In this document: positions 16,875-25,441 of the stretch, one piece after another
How the letters are laid out: each line of letters begins with the position of its first letter
How positions within the stretch are numbered: position 1 is the stretch's first letter
Assembly: GCA_946626605.1 (NCBI GenBank)
Contig: CAMOUL010000012.1
Coordinates: forward strand, 1-56,528
Source: an uncultured Bacteroidales bacterium
GTDB taxonomy: Bacteria > Bacteroidota > Bacteroidia > Bacteroidales > Paludibacteraceae
DNA length: 56,528 nucleotides
Reading direction: 5' to 3'
Made by a program: the position numbers and the translations under genes
Notes under the pieces: model-generated
What the model was told of the DNA's origin: nothing
The model's input: only the letters and a program-made list of their open reading frames with translations
The model's database searches: none

Positions 16875-17451
16875 CCACCCGGTCCATGCGACGATCGGAA
16901 TACAGGTGCGGGATATCGCGCTTGCGCAGTTGGAAGGAATAGCAGACACCGACCTGTTTCGAGGTCTTGTGTTTGGACAAGAAGCGATCGTAATATCCTC
17001 CACCCCGACCAATACGGTGCCGATGGTTATCAAAAACGACTCCGGGCACCAAGATCAAATCAATAGATCCATGATACGTGGGAGTCTGCGGCTCAGGTAC
17101 CCCTAAATGTCCCTTCCGCATCATATCCTCCCCGTCATAGGGACGCACCTCCATCGAGTGGCGATGGGTAACAGGTAAGAGAAACATTTTTTCACCCGCA
17201 TACTTATCGAGCAGCGGACGCAGATCCACCTCGTTATGGACGGGATAATAAAGCATCACGGTCTTTGCCTCGCGAAAAGCCGTCATCTGCTCAATCTGGC
17301 TGATGACTTGTGCGGACTGAGATGCCACATCCTCGGGTTTCATCATGCGGCGCTGCTGCTCCACGATAGCCCGAAGGGCTGCCTGATCACGACGGATACG
17401 GCACCACGGCAGCCACATTTTGAGATCATGTATTTGTGATTCGAACAACAT
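16849..17451 (-). CDS. fthC: 5-formyltetrahydrofolate cyclo-ligase
   Basis: This enzyme uses ATP to convert 5-formyltetrahydrofolate to 5,10-methenyltetrahydrofolate. The 200-residue product contains the family signature DLILVPGVVFDNHRHRIGRGGGYYDRFL near the C-terminus and RREAL-like basic residues at the N-terminus (RIRRDQAALR). An internal ATG at 17418 is an alternative start that would remove about 11 residues. The promoter at 17481-17512 reads into it. Its 3' end overlaps the convergent helical-protein gene by 26 bases. Confidence 0.92.
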   Translation of the reverse strand: MLFESQIHDLKMWLPWCRIRRDQAALRAIVEQQRRMMKPEDVASQSAQVISQIEQMTAFREAKTVMLYYPVHNEVDLRPLLDKYAGEKMFLLPVTHRHSMEVRPYDGEDMMRKGHLGVPEPQTPTYHGSIDLILVPGVVFDNHRHRIGRGGGYYDRFLSKHKTSKQVGVCYSFQLRKRDIPHLYSDRRMDRVVTPLSTIG

Positions 17452-17480
17452 AAATGTAGATAAGTTTTACCTTTGCGGCT

Positions 17481-17512
17481 GCAAAGGTACAAAAAATATT
17501 TGAAATGCGCAA
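17481..17512 (-). promoter_or_regulatory. fthC promoter, with mirrored -7 box for the divergent gene
   Basis: On the minus strand, TTG (17512-17510) and TACCTTTGC (17489-17481) have the standard 20-base spacing. A plus-strand TACCTTTGC at 17468-17476 is its mirror image, separated by only GGCT, and faces the lipoprotein gene at 17505. The plus copy has no TTG at the right distance. The two boxes could not be occupied together. Confidence 0.75.
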
Positions 17513-18839
17513 ATTTTTATACATATTAACGTGTTTTTTTGCACTTTTGCTAATCGGTTGTGACAACTCCGGCTCTACCACCGTCCCTTCGTCGGTAGCA
17601 CGGCTGAGTGCATTCTCGTTTGCGAAAGCGGACTCGATGCCGGGTCTGGCGCAAGCAGTCTTCACCGTGGAGGAGCGGCTGGATACAGGTCTGGTGTGGA
17701 ACAAAGACTCGATGCTCTACGGCACGGATCTGCACCGCGTAGTGCCGCGATTTGTGTTTGCGGCTACGCCAAGCGCTTCGTCGCTCATCTTCCCGGACAC
17801 GGTTTGCCTGCTGACGGGCTACGACACGCTTGATTTCACCAAGAGCCCCATCTATTTATCCATCCGCTCGGCCGACAAGAAGAACATCAAGGTCTATGAG
17901 ATCCGTCCGTCGGTGCATCAGGTGGATCCCGACCTCTATACCTGGGAGAAGATCTTCGACGGCTTTGACAATCAGGAAGAGACGGAGCAACGCGTATTGG
18001 AGCAGAACGGCGATTTCGTGATGATGGTGTCAAACGGTTTTGAGTTATCGGTCTATCGCTCTGAGGAAGGCGAAGAATGGAGTACTCCCATAGCGCCGAC
18101 AGGCCTGCCCGCAGGTACCAAAGTGCGGCAGATGATCTCCGATGGTCAGACCCTTTATTACGCGCAGGATCATACGATTTATACCTCGGACGATGCGGTC
18201 ACCTGGACGCCGAACGTGGTGGCAGAAGAAGTAGTGACGATGCTGCTTTACTGGAACGGTTTGGCGTGGGTACTGACGCAGAAAGAGGACCAATACGAAT
18301 TAGGATATTTCCATAACGGCGAGTTGACGCTGAGCGGTTTGAAGCCCCAAGGTGAGTTTCCTATCAGCGATTTTGCGACATTATGTTTCTACAGTCCCAG
18401 CGGTCGTGAACGGGCGATGATCATCGGCGGCTTTGCGGAAAACGGCAAGAGCCTGAGCACCAAATGGCACCTGGAGTACTCCGAGCACCCGCAGCCCAAA
18501 GGGCAATACCGGCTGGAGGAGTTCTCAATCGACCGCCCGAAAGTATCCGGCATGACCGGAATGTCTGTCGTCTGGTACGACAACCAGATGTTACTCTTCG
18601 GCGGCGTGGATGACCAGATGACTTATTTCGGTCGGGACATCCTCGTCTCCACCAATGAGGGCATGACCTGGACCAAAGCGGACACGTTGAAAAACCAGCT
18701 GCCGGAAGTCTATCAAGCTCGGCAGAAACAAACCGCCATCGTGCGCGGAAACGATATTTATCTGTTCGGCGGACAGGATCAGACGAGCTCTTACAGCGAC
18801 GTCTATCGCGGAAGGCTGAACTCTATCGATTGGAAATAA
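17505..18839 (+). CDS. DUF6242-like lipoprotein with beta-propeller/Kelch-like repeats
   Basis: A 444-residue lipoprotein with signal MRKFLYILTCFFALLLIGC; Cys19 is the lipidation site. Residues about 25-150 resemble the DUF6242 N-terminal domain of Bacteroidales surface proteins (FSFAKADSMPGLAQAVFTVEERLDTGLVWN). The remainder carries repeated blades such as YRSEEGEEWSTPI, IYTSDDAVTWTP, LVSTNEGMTWTKAD and DIYLFGGQDQ, indicating a beta-propeller. Likely at the outer membrane; ligand unknown. The start codon lies inside the fthC promoter region, about 28 bases after a plus-strand TACCTTTGC. Confidence 0.85.
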   Translation: MRKFLYILTCFFALLLIGCDNSGSTTVPSSVARLSAFSFAKADSMPGLAQAVFTVEERLDTGLVWNKDSMLYGTDLHRVVPRFVFAATPSASSLIFPDTVCLLTGYDTLDFTKSPIYLSIRSADKKNIKVYEIRPSVHQVDPDLYTWEKIFDGFDNQEETEQRVLEQNGDFVMMVSNGFELSVYRSEEGEEWSTPIAPTGLPAGTKVRQMISDGQTLYYAQDHTIYTSDDAVTWTPNVVAEEVVTMLLYWNGLAWVLTQKEDQYELGYFHNGELTLSGLKPQGEFPISDFATLCFYSPSGRERAMIIGGFAENGKSLSTKWHLEYSEHPQPKGQYRLEEFSIDRPKVSGMTGMSVVWYDNQMLLFGGVDDQMTYFGRDILVSTNEGMTWTKADTLKNQLPEVYQARQKQTAIVRGNDIYLFGGQDQTSSYSDVYRGRLNSIDWK

Positions 18840-18912
18840 AATAACGTAATAACGGGATTACGGGATTACGGAATACCGAAAGCAATTAAAAACAACTAAA
18901 ATATAACACATT

Positions 18913-20163
18913 ATGACGATTAAAGATTACAAATTCGCCGGCAAGAAGGCGATCGTTCGTGTGGACTTCAATGTGCCCCTGGACGAGAATGGAAAAATCA
19001 CAGACGACACCCGTATCCGTGGTGCGCTTCCTACCCTCAAACACATCTTGGATGAAGGCGGTGCGCTGATCATCATGAGCCACATGGGCAAGCCGAAAGG
19101 CAAAGTGCAGGCTAAGTTCAGCCTTAGCCAGATCAAAGAGGCAGTAGCTGAAGCCTTAGGTCGTCCGGTTCAGTTCGCAGAGGACTGCGCGAAAGCACAA
19201 GCACAGGCTGCCGCCCTCAAACCGGGAGAGGTACTGCTGCTGGAGAACCTCCGCTTCTATCCGGAGGAGGAAGGCAAACCTGTAGGTATCGAGAAAGAGG
19301 ATCCCGCATACGAGTCCGCCAAGAAAGAGATGAAAGCACGTCAGAAAGAGTTCGCCAAGACGCTTGCTTCGTACGCAGACTGCTACGTGATGGACGCTTT
19401 CGGTACGGCTCACCGCAAGCATGCTTCGACTGCTGTCATCGCCGATTATTTCGACGCAGACAACAAGATGCTCGGATTCCTGATGGAGAAAGAGGTAGCT
19501 GCTGTTGACGCTATCCTCAAAGATATCAAACGTCCGTTCGTGGCTATCATGGGCGGCTCGAAAGTAAGTTCGAAGATCGGTATCATCGAGAACCTGCTGG
19601 GCAAAGTAGATAAGTTGATCCTCTGCGGCGGTATGACTTATACTTTCGCTAAAGCACACGGCGGCGAGATCGGCGGTTCGATCGTAGAGCTCGACAAACT
19701 CGATGTAGCATTAGGCGTAGAGGAGTTGGCCAAGAAGAACGGCGTAGAGCTCGTGCTCGCTCCGGACGCTATCTGCGCAGACAGTTTCAGCAACGATGCC
19801 AACAAGAAGGTATTCCCGTCCAACGCTATTCCTGAGGGCTGGGAAGGTCTGGACGCCGGTCCTGAGGCACAGAAGAACTTCGCTAAGGCTATCAAGGGCG
19901 CCAAGACCATCCTCTGGAACGGTCCTGCAGGTGTGTTCGAGTTCGACAACTTCTGCGACGGCAGCCGCGCTATCGGTAACGCGATTGCAGAGGCAACGGC
20001 AGAAGGTGCTTTCTCGCTCATCGGCGGTGGCGACTCCGTAGCTTGCGTCAACAAGTTCGGTCTGGCAGACAAGGTTTCGTATATCTCCACCGGTGGTGGT
20101 GCACTCCTCGAGGCAATCGAAGGCAAAGTGCTCCCGGGTGTAGCTGCTATTAAAGGCGAATAA
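18913..20163 (+). CDS. pgk: Phosphoglycerate kinase
   Basis: This glycolytic enzyme transfers phosphate between 1,3-bisphosphoglycerate and ADP. The 416-residue length is typical. Motifs seen are [13 protein letters not shown] (about 14-26), [46 protein letters not shown], and the C-terminal nucleotide loop [15 protein letters not shown] with [14 protein letters not shown]. The upstream 70 bases contain GGGATTAC repeats and no clear TAnnTTTG promoter, so the transcript start is not resolved. Confidence 0.98.
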   Translation: MTIKDYKFAGKKAIVRVDFNVPLDENGKITDDTRIRGALPTLKHILDEGGALIIMSHMGKPKGKVQAKFSLSQIKEAVAEALGRPVQFAEDCAKAQAQAAALKPGEVLLLENLRFYPEEEGKPVGIEKEDPAYESAKKEMKARQKEFAKTLASYADCYVMDAFGTAHRKHASTAVIADYFDADNKMLGFLMEKEVAAVDAILKDIKRPFVAIMGGSKVSSKIGIIENLLGKVDKLILCGGMTYTFAKAHGGEIGGSIVELDKLDVALGVEELAKKNGVELVLAPDAICADSFSNDANKKVFPSNAIPEGWEGLDAGPEAQKNFAKAIKGAKTILWNGPAGVFEFDNFCDGSRAIGNAIAEATAEGAFSLIGGGDSVACVNKFGLADKVSYISTGGGALLEAIEGKVLPGVAAIKGE

Positions 20164-20195
20164 GGTTGAATATTTACAGTTGAAAGTTTAAAGAC

Positions 20196-20621
20196 ATGGA
20201 AGTAGTAGGAAAAATCATCCAAGTACTGCCTGCCCAAGAGGGCGTAGGCCGTAACGGCAATCCGTGGAAAGTACAGCCATACGTACTCGAGACCCTGGAT
20301 CAGTACCCCCGCAAGGTACATTTCGAGGTGTTCGGCGAGGAGCGTATCAAGCAGAACCCCTGCGATGTAGATCAGCTGGTTACCGTTAGTTTCGATATCG
20401 AGAGCCGCGAGTTCAACGGCCGTTGGTACACCTCTATCCGTGCATGGCGCATCCAGCAGGGTGACACCACACAAGCCGCAGCCGCAGCTCCGGCAGCCCC
20501 GGCAGCAGCTCCTGCACAACCGGCTGCAGCACCTGCGGCAGCTCCGGTAGAGAGTGCGCCGGTGAATGTAGATCCTTTTGACGCTTCTGCCGGCGACGGC
20601 ACCAGCGACCTGCCATTCTAA
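20196..20621 (+). CDS. DUF3127 protein with Ala/Pro-rich tail
   Basis: A 141-residue protein. The first 90 residues (MEVVGKIIQVLPAQEGVGRNGNPWKVQPYVLET... VSFDIESREFNGRWYTSIRAWRI) match the small OB-fold-like DUF3127 family common in Bacteroidota. A low-complexity Ala/Pro tail follows, and the end is acidic (DPFDASAGDGTSDLPF), similar in kind to the acidic tails of single-stranded DNA-binding proteins. A nucleic-acid-binding role is inference only. The stop overlaps the next start as TAATG. Confidence 0.88.
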   Translation: MEVVGKIIQVLPAQEGVGRNGNPWKVQPYVLETLDQYPRKVHFEVFGEERIKQNPCDVDQLVTVSFDIESREFNGRWYTSIRAWRIQQGDTTQAAAAAPAAPAAAPAQPAAAPAAAPVESAPVNVDPFDASAGDGTSDLPF

Positions 20622-21574
20622 TGCGCAAGTGGGGCTACATAGTGTTCCTAACCCTTCTGTTAGCGGGAGGCGCAGTGATCTGCGCCCTCCGCTGGCAGGC
20701 GTGGTTCGGCATGCCCGAAGAACCCCAGTGGACCGGTCTGACGCAGGACTACACGTTCCCGATCTTTGAGACCGACACGACGCCTGAGAAGACGACGATC
20801 CTTGTGCTGGGCGACGTGCATAACAGGCTCACGCAGGCCGATTACGACACCCTTGCGGCACGGGTACCCGAAGCCGAAGCGCTCGCACAAGTGGGTGATT
20901 GGATGGACCGGGGGCAGGATTATTACTATCAGCTGCTGCTTCGTGAATGGAGTGCCTCGGCGCTCTATGGCATGCCGGTCATCGTCACGCCGGGCAATCA
21001 TGAGTACTCCAAAGGTGTTCATAAAGTACTCTCTCCCGTTTGGGAGCATGCTTTCGCGCATCCGGAGAACGGTCCGGAAGCTGTACCGGGCGCCTCTTAC
21101 TATATCGATCTGCCGGCTATCCGGTTCATCGCGATTGATACTAACCCGCTGAATCGTCTGGTACATCTGACAAGAACGCTGACCTGGCTGCGCGGGGTGA
21201 TGGCACAAGCGAGAGCGGACGGACGGTTCGTAGTCGTGATGATGCATCACCCGGTACTGTCCGTAGGAAAAGGTCGCGCGAATGTGCTGATCTACAGTGC
21301 TTTCCGCCATGCCTTAGGTGAAGCTGATCTGGTACTCGCGGGTCATGACCATAACTACATGCGCCGTACACCGTTTGTAGTCATTAACACGGCAGGCAAA
21401 CCTAAAGAACAGAAATTCTTCTACACCCCCGAGGTAGTGGACTCCGTTCCTGCTTACGCAGTAATCGAGACCACAACAAACGCGGATTCTACGGGTCATG
21501 GACCTCTTATCTTCAAGACCTATCGTCTGACCGACGGGGCGCTTATCGACAGTCTATATGTACACCACGACTGA
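20621..21574 (+). CDS. Metallophosphoesterase, membrane-anchored
   Basis: A 317-residue calcineurin-like phosphoesterase with an N-terminal hydrophobic anchor (YIVFLTLLLAGGAVICAL). The five metal-binding motifs are all present in order: GDVHNR, GDWMDRG, GNHEY, MMHHP and AGHDHNY. The catalytic domain is therefore likely outside the cytoplasmic membrane. Substrate is unknown. It starts by TAATG overlap with the DUF3127 gene and overlaps recO by 17 bases, so the three genes are probably one operon. Confidence 0.9.
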   Translation: MRKWGYIVFLTLLLAGGAVICALRWQAWFGMPEEPQWTGLTQDYTFPIFETDTTPEKTTILVLGDVHNRLTQADYDTLAARVPEAEALAQVGDWMDRGQDYYYQLLLREWSASALYGMPVIVTPGNHEYSKGVHKVLSPVWEHAFAHPENGPEAVPGASYYIDLPAIRFIAIDTNPLNRLVHLTRTLTWLRGVMAQARADGRFVVVMMHHPVLSVGKGRANVLIYSAFRHALGEADLVLAGHDHNYMRRTPFVVINTAGKPKEQKFFYTPEVVDSVPAYAVIETTTNADSTGHGPLIFKTYRLTDGALIDSLYVHHD

Positions 21575-22118
21575 TGCGATAGTACTCTCGTTGCAACCCC
21601 ACTCCGACAAAGCCCACCTTCTACATGCGTACACACGCGCGGGCGGGCGTATTAATTATATGGTGTATGGGATCGGACGGAAGAACACCTCCGGACGATA
21701 CAACCCTTTGTCGATTCTCCAGCTCACGACAGACGAGCGGTCGATCCGCACAGCGCAGTTAACCTTTGTTCCCCGCACGATTGATACCGATCCATACAAA
21801 AGGACCATCGCGCTCTTCATCAGCGAGGTGCTGTACCACGTGCTAAGACACCCCATGAGCGATGAACCGATGTTTGATTTTATCGCGCAATCCATTCAGG
21901 AGTTGGACGAGACAGACGAGCCGCAGAATTTTCATTTATCGTTTCTGGTAGGTCTGGCCGCCAAATTAGGATTTGCGATGAGCGAAGAACTCCCTTTGCC
22001 GCAAACGAGGAGAGAACGGCAGAAACAACTTCGCGCACTATGCGCATATTTCGAAGAACACGTAGAAACATGGAAAACTCCCCGTTCTATAGATGTTTTA
22101 ATGGAGGTTTTTGACTAA
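21558..22118 (+). CDS. recO: DNA repair protein RecO, short form
   Basis: RecO loads RecA onto SSB-coated single-stranded DNA with RecR. The N-terminal OB-fold is clear (TDAIVLSLQPHSDKAHLLHAYTRAGG...NYMVYGIGRKNT) and is followed by a helical domain. At 186 residues it is shorter than the usual 230-250 and shows no Cys-rich zinc motif in the C-terminal part. The gene starts 17 bases inside the phosphoesterase gene. The following gap carries the rpmH promoter. Confidence 0.88.
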   Translation: MYTTTDAIVLSLQPHSDKAHLLHAYTRAGGRINYMVYGIGRKNTSGRYNPLSILQLTTDERSIRTAQLTFVPRTIDTDPYKRTIALFISEVLYHVLRHPMSDEPMFDFIAQSIQELDETDEPQNFHLSFLVGLAAKLGFAMSEELPLPQTRRERQKQLRALCAYFEEHVETWKTPRSIDVLMEVFD

Positions 22119-22153
22119 AAATGCATTCAAAAGCAAAAAAAATGCGAAAAAAT

Positions 22154-22185
22154 TTGGCCATATCAAAAAAAAGCAGTAATTTTGC
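22154..22185 (+). promoter_or_regulatory. Promoter of the rpmH operon
   Basis: TTG at 22154-22156 and TAATTTTGC at 22177-22185, 20 bases apart, with spacer GCCATATC then an A8 tract. About 57 bases of leader precede rpmH. Confidence 0.8.
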
Positions 22186-22207
22186 AGGCTTTTTGACGTA
22201 TAAACCC

Positions 22208-22223
22208 GTCCTCGTGAGAGGAC
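22208..22223 (+). promoter_or_regulatory. Leader hairpin of rpmH
   Basis: GTCCTC-GTGA-GAGGAC is a perfect 6-bp stem with a GNRA tetraloop in the rpmH leader, ending 18 bases before the start codon. It could be an autoregulatory target of the ribosomal protein; nothing else supports this. Confidence 0.5.
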
Positions 22224-22241
22224 TCAAATACTTATAAAACA

Positions 22242-22400
22242 ATGAAACGTACATTCCAACCATCCCAACGCAAGCGTCGTAACAAACACGGCTTCTTGGA
22301 GAGAATGGCAACCGCAAACGGTCGCCGCGTACTGGCTGCACGCCGCGCTAAAGGTCGTAAGAAACTGACTGTAGCCGACGAAGGACGCCACAAGTTCTAA
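22242..22400 (+). CDS. rpmH: Large ribosomal subunit protein bL34
   Basis: A 52-residue, very basic protein beginning [18 protein letters not shown] and continuing with [21 protein letters not shown], the hallmark of bL34. Bacteroidota versions have this slightly extended C-terminus. The stop codon overlaps the rbfA start as TAATG. The usual dnaA-rpmH-rnpA neighbourhood is not present; here it is followed by rbfA. Confidence 0.97.
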   Translation: MKRTFQPSQRKRRNKHGFLERMATANGRRVLAARRAKGRKKLTVADEGRHKF

Positions 22401-22735
22401 TGGAGTCAACAAGACAACACAAGATCGCTCGGTTGATTCAAAAAGACATGAGCGACATCCTATTGCGATACGCGCGCACGCTGAGCGGAACGCTGATTTC
22501 CGTGAGCGAAGTGCGCGTGTCGCCTGATCTCTCTATTGCGCACATCTATCTCTCTATTTTTCCGCAGGACAAAGTGGAGCAGACCATGACGCTGATTGAA
22601 GAGAACACCCACCGTTTCCGCGGTGAACTCGGCACATTGGAGCGCCATCAATTGCGCATTATTCCGGAGATCATCTTCCATCTGGATACCACAATCGATC
22701 GAATGGAGCGCATTGATGAGCTGCTGCATGGCTAA
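22400..22735 (+). CDS. rbfA: Ribosome-binding factor A
   Basis: A 111-residue KH-fold protein needed for late maturation of the 30S subunit and 16S rRNA 5' end. Family features: RQHKIARLIQKDMSDIL at the start, VSEVRVSPDLSIAHIYLSI in the middle, and the C-terminal IIFHLDTTIDRMERIDELL. It starts by TAATG overlap with rpmH and ends with an 8-base overlap with the permease gene. Confidence 0.95.
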   Translation: MESTRQHKIARLIQKDMSDILLRYARTLSGTLISVSEVRVSPDLSIAHIYLSIFPQDKVEQTMTLIEENTHRFRGELGTLERHQLRIIPEIIFHLDTTIDRMERIDELLHG

Positions 22736-23945
22736 TCTCGAAAACCATATTGCCTGGCGGTATTTATTCTCAAAGAAAGGGCATAATGCCATAAATATCG
22801 TCTCCGGCATTAGTGCCGCCGCTGTGATGGTTGTCACGGCGGCGATGGTTTGTGTACTCTCCGTGATGAACGGTTTCGGGGTGCTGGTAGAGCATATGTT
22901 CTCGGAGTTCGATCCGGCGTTGATGGTTGTTCCGGCAGAAGGCACCACCTTGCGCACCGACACGGCGCCTGTTGTTTCTTTATACGCGCGCGAGGATATC
23001 GAGGCCGTCTCCATGCAGCTGGAGCAGACCGCCCTCATCCGCTATAAGGATCATCAGCTGCCCGCGCGTGTCATGGGCGTTGATTCGCTTTTTGAACAGA
23101 CGGCACATATCGACTCCATCATCACCGACGGCTTTTATTCCGTCTGGGACGGTGCTTTCGAGCGCGCGGTGTTAGGAAGGGGTCTGGCGGCGCAGATAGG
23201 TATCAATGCCCATTTCACGGGTGCACTCCATCTCTATGCGCCACGGCGGACGGAGCGCATCAACCTCTTGCGACCGGACTTGTCTCTGCTGCACGAGCAT
23301 GCCTTCATTGCCGGCACGTTTGCGGTCAACCAGATCGATTACGACGACCAGCTGATATTAGTATCCCTGCCCTTGGCGCAGCGGCTCTTCGAGTACGACG
23401 AACACACCGCATCGGCACTGCGCATCCAACCCAGAGAAGGGGTAAAAATCTCCTATCTCCAATCCCAGATAGCGAAGGCACTCGGTCCCGGATACCGGGT
23501 TCTCGACCGCTATGAGCAGCAGGCTGATTTCTTCCGCATCCTCAAGATCGAGAAACTGCTGACGGTGCTACTGCTGGTTTTTATCCTTCTGATTGCTCTG
23601 TTTAACAGCATCGGTTCGCTCTCGATGCTGATCATCGACAAGCGCGAAGACATCCGTATCCTCTCAGATTTAGGCGCCGACGAACCGACCATCCGGAGAA
23701 TCTTCCTGACGGAAGGATGGCTGATCTCCACACTCGGCACGATAGGCGGACTCGTCATCGGCGTGCTCTTGTGTCTGGGGCAACAATATTTTGGATGGCT
23801 CAAATTGGGTTCAGGCGCAGAGTATATCATCTCCGCCTACCCCGTTCAGGTTCAGGCAGTCGATATCGTATTAGTCGCTCTGATTGTCCTGACTTTGGGT
23901 TTTGTTGCCGCATGGTATCCCACGAGAAAAATGAAAATCGCATGA
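22728..23945 (+). CDS. FtsX/LolE-family ABC transporter permease
   Basis: A 405-residue inner-membrane permease. It has one N-terminal membrane segment (NIVSGISAAAVMVVTAAMVCVLSVMNGF), a large periplasmic domain, then three membrane segments at the C-terminus (LTVLLLVFILLIALFNSIGSLSML, GGLVIGVLLCLG, AVDIVLVALIVLTLGFVAAWYPTRKM). This is the MacB/LolC topology; lipoprotein release to the outer membrane is the likely role. The start MANLENHIAWRYLFSKKGHNAINIVS at 22728 overlaps rbfA by 8 bases, and the stop overlaps the next gene as ATGA. The partner ATPase is not in the window. Confidence 0.9.
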   Translation: MANLENHIAWRYLFSKKGHNAINIVSGISAAAVMVVTAAMVCVLSVMNGFGVLVEHMFSEFDPALMVVPAEGTTLRTDTAPVVSLYAREDIEAVSMQLEQTALIRYKDHQLPARVMGVDSLFEQTAHIDSIITDGFYSVWDGAFERAVLGRGLAAQIGINAHFTGALHLYAPRRTERINLLRPDLSLLHEHAFIAGTFAVNQIDYDDQLILVSLPLAQRLFEYDEHTASALRIQPREGVKISYLQSQIAKALGPGYRVLDRYEQQADFFRILKIEKLLTVLLLVFILLIALFNSIGSLSMLIIDKREDIRILSDLGADEPTIRRIFLTEGWLISTLGTIGGLVIGVLLCLGQQYFGWLKLGSGAEYIISAYPVQVQAVDIVLVALIVLTLGFVAAWYPTRKMKIA

Positions 23946-24508
23946 AAAAGGTCCTTTATCTTCTTTCTATCATCGCTTTTGCGTTGAGTTCCTGCAAGCC
24001 TTTCACGCCTGCGGTAAGGCAGGAGTTTCCGGTCAAGTATGATTTGGCTTATCAGGAGATCTACGGTCATTTCTACGACTCGGTGCCATACGCGGTCGTG
24101 GCGTTAGACCTCTATTCGGAAGGGCTTACGCTGAATAAGGATCACAAGATGGAAGGTTCGGGCTATAACCTCTACCTGTCGGATATCTTCGTACCCGACA
24201 GTCTTTTGGAAGAAGGCGAATATACCTCCCTCTCTTTGGGTGAGGGTCGGGGTGAGGCCTCCACCATCCATCCTTTCACTTTTCTTGCCGGCCGCGATTA
24301 TGAGGGCACGCCGCACGGGATGTACATCCTCTCTATCGGCGACGGGAAGGTGGCATCTATTCAGGTTCTGGACTCCGGTTCGTTTGTCTATCGGGGAGAC
24401 AGCCTGCTTTTCACCCTTTATTATCGCAACTCGCGCGGCGAGAAATGCACTTACCTCCCCGTTTTCGGCGGTTCGTTACTGCCCTATAACCCCAACCAAA
24501 AACCATGA
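23942..24508 (+). CDS. Uncharacterised lipoprotein
   Basis: A 188-residue lipoprotein ([18 protein letters not shown], Cys18). It is predicted to be beta-rich and contains [22 protein letters not shown] and [23 protein letters not shown]. It starts by ATGA overlap with the permease gene, which hints at a functional link with lipoprotein transport, and ends by ATGA overlap with the Xer recombinase gene. A CTCCCTCTC...GGGTGAGG repeat at 24225-24262 is read in frame as [12 protein letters not shown]. Function unknown. Confidence 0.85.
   Translation: MKKVLYLLSIIAFALSSCKPFTPAVRQEFPVKYDLAYQEIYGHFYDSVPYAVVALDLYSEGLTLNKDHKMEGSGYNLYLSDIFVPDSLLEEGEYTSLSLGEGRGEASTIHPFTFLAGRDYEGTPHGMYILSIGDGKVASIQVLDSGSFVYRGDSLLFTLYYRNSRGEKCTYLPVFGGSLLPYNPNQKP
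24225..24262. repeat. CTCCCTCTC/GGGTGAGG repeat inside a lipoprotein gene
   Basis: A C-rich block followed by a G-rich block, read in frame as [13 protein letters not shown]. It is related in form to the elements inside ddl and the FAD enzyme. Confidence 0.7.
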
Positions 24509-25401
24509 GCGACAAGTCCATCCGCCAAGAGTACCACCGGTGGCTGCGTCTGGAACGCGGCTATTCGCCGAACACAATCGAGGGCTATGAGATGGACCTG
24601 GATAAACTCATGTCCTATACAGAGGAACATGGTCTGGATGCCGTGAAGATGAGTTTTGATGAACTACAGGAGTTTATCTTCGAGCAATTCAAGACCGTCC
24701 GCTCCGAAGCCACACAGGCCCGTGTGTTAGCGGGGATCCATTCGTGGTTTCGGTTTTTGCTGTACAAAGATTATATTGACCAGGACCCTTCGGAATTGCT
24801 GGAGGGACCCAAGAAATCCAAACATATCCCGACAGTACTGACGCTGGATGAGGTGAACCGCATGATGGCAGCCATTGACCTCTCCTCCAACGAGGGTCAT
24901 CGCAACCGCGCGATGATGGAGATGCTATACGGCAGCGGTCTGCGCGTGAGCGAGCTCGTGAACCTGCCGCTGAGCCGTATCTATATGGACGAACACTATA
25001 TGCTGATTGAGGGTAAGGGTTCCAAGCAACGCCTTGTGCCGCTCTCTCCGGTGGCGGAAGAGTGGTTCGGGTACTGGATGCAGGACCGTGCTTCTTGGCC
25101 CGTCAAACCCGAAGCTCGGGATTTTGCGTTCGTCAACCGCTACGGCCGTCCGCTCACGCGGGCGATGGTCTTTACTATCGTGCGTAACTTATGCGCCGAA
25201 GCAGGTATCGCCAAGACCGTCTCGCCCCACACGCTCCGCCATTCGTTTGCGACCCATCTGCTGCAGAACGGCGCCGACCTGCGCGTCATCCAACAGCTGC
25301 TCGGGCACGAAGACCTCGCGACCACAGAGATATACACCCATCTGAACGTTCAAGACCTGCGTAACGCGGTATTAAAATGTCATCCGGCGAATAAAGTTTA
25401 A
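24505..25401 (+). CDS. Tyrosine recombinase XerC/XerD
   Basis: A 298-residue site-specific recombinase for resolving chromosome dimers at dif. The N-terminal core-binding domain (about 1-100) contains the [18 protein letters not shown] pattern. The catalytic residues are all present: Arg147 (SGLRVSE), Lys171 (GKGSKQR), His242 and Arg245 (HTLRHSF), His268 (LGHEDL) and Tyr277 (IYTHL). Length and motifs fit XerD closely, but XerC versus XerD is not decided here. It starts by ATGA overlap with the lipoprotein gene. Chromosomal context suggests a housekeeping recombinase, not a mobile-element integrase. Confidence 0.93.
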   Translation: MSDKSIRQEYHRWLRLERGYSPNTIEGYEMDLDKLMSYTEEHGLDAVKMSFDELQEFIFEQFKTVRSEATQARVLAGIHSWFRFLLYKDYIDQDPSELLEGPKKSKHIPTVLTLDEVNRMMAAIDLSSNEGHRNRAMMEMLYGSGLRVSELVNLPLSRIYMDEHYMLIEGKGSKQRLVPLSPVAEEWFGYWMQDRASWPVKPEARDFAFVNRYGRPLTRAMVFTIVRNLCAEAGIAKTVSPHTLRHSFATHLLQNGADLRVIQQLLGHEDLATTEIYTHLNVQDLRNAVLKCHPANKV

Positions 25402-25403
25402 GT

Positions 25404-25441
25404 CGAAATATCGAAATATCGACATGTCGAGATATCGAAAA
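25404..25441. repeat. ATATCGA repeat run that supplies the start of the next gene
   Basis: Near-repeats of GAAATATC/GAGATATCGA fill the gap after the Xer gene. The ATG and the first codons (MSRYRK) of the DUF5686 gene lie inside the run. Confidence 0.75.

Noticed and set aside
24505..25401. Integrase of a mobile element
   Set aside because: All residues and length fit XerC/D, and it is fused by overlap into a housekeeping operon with no att-like repeats or cargo.
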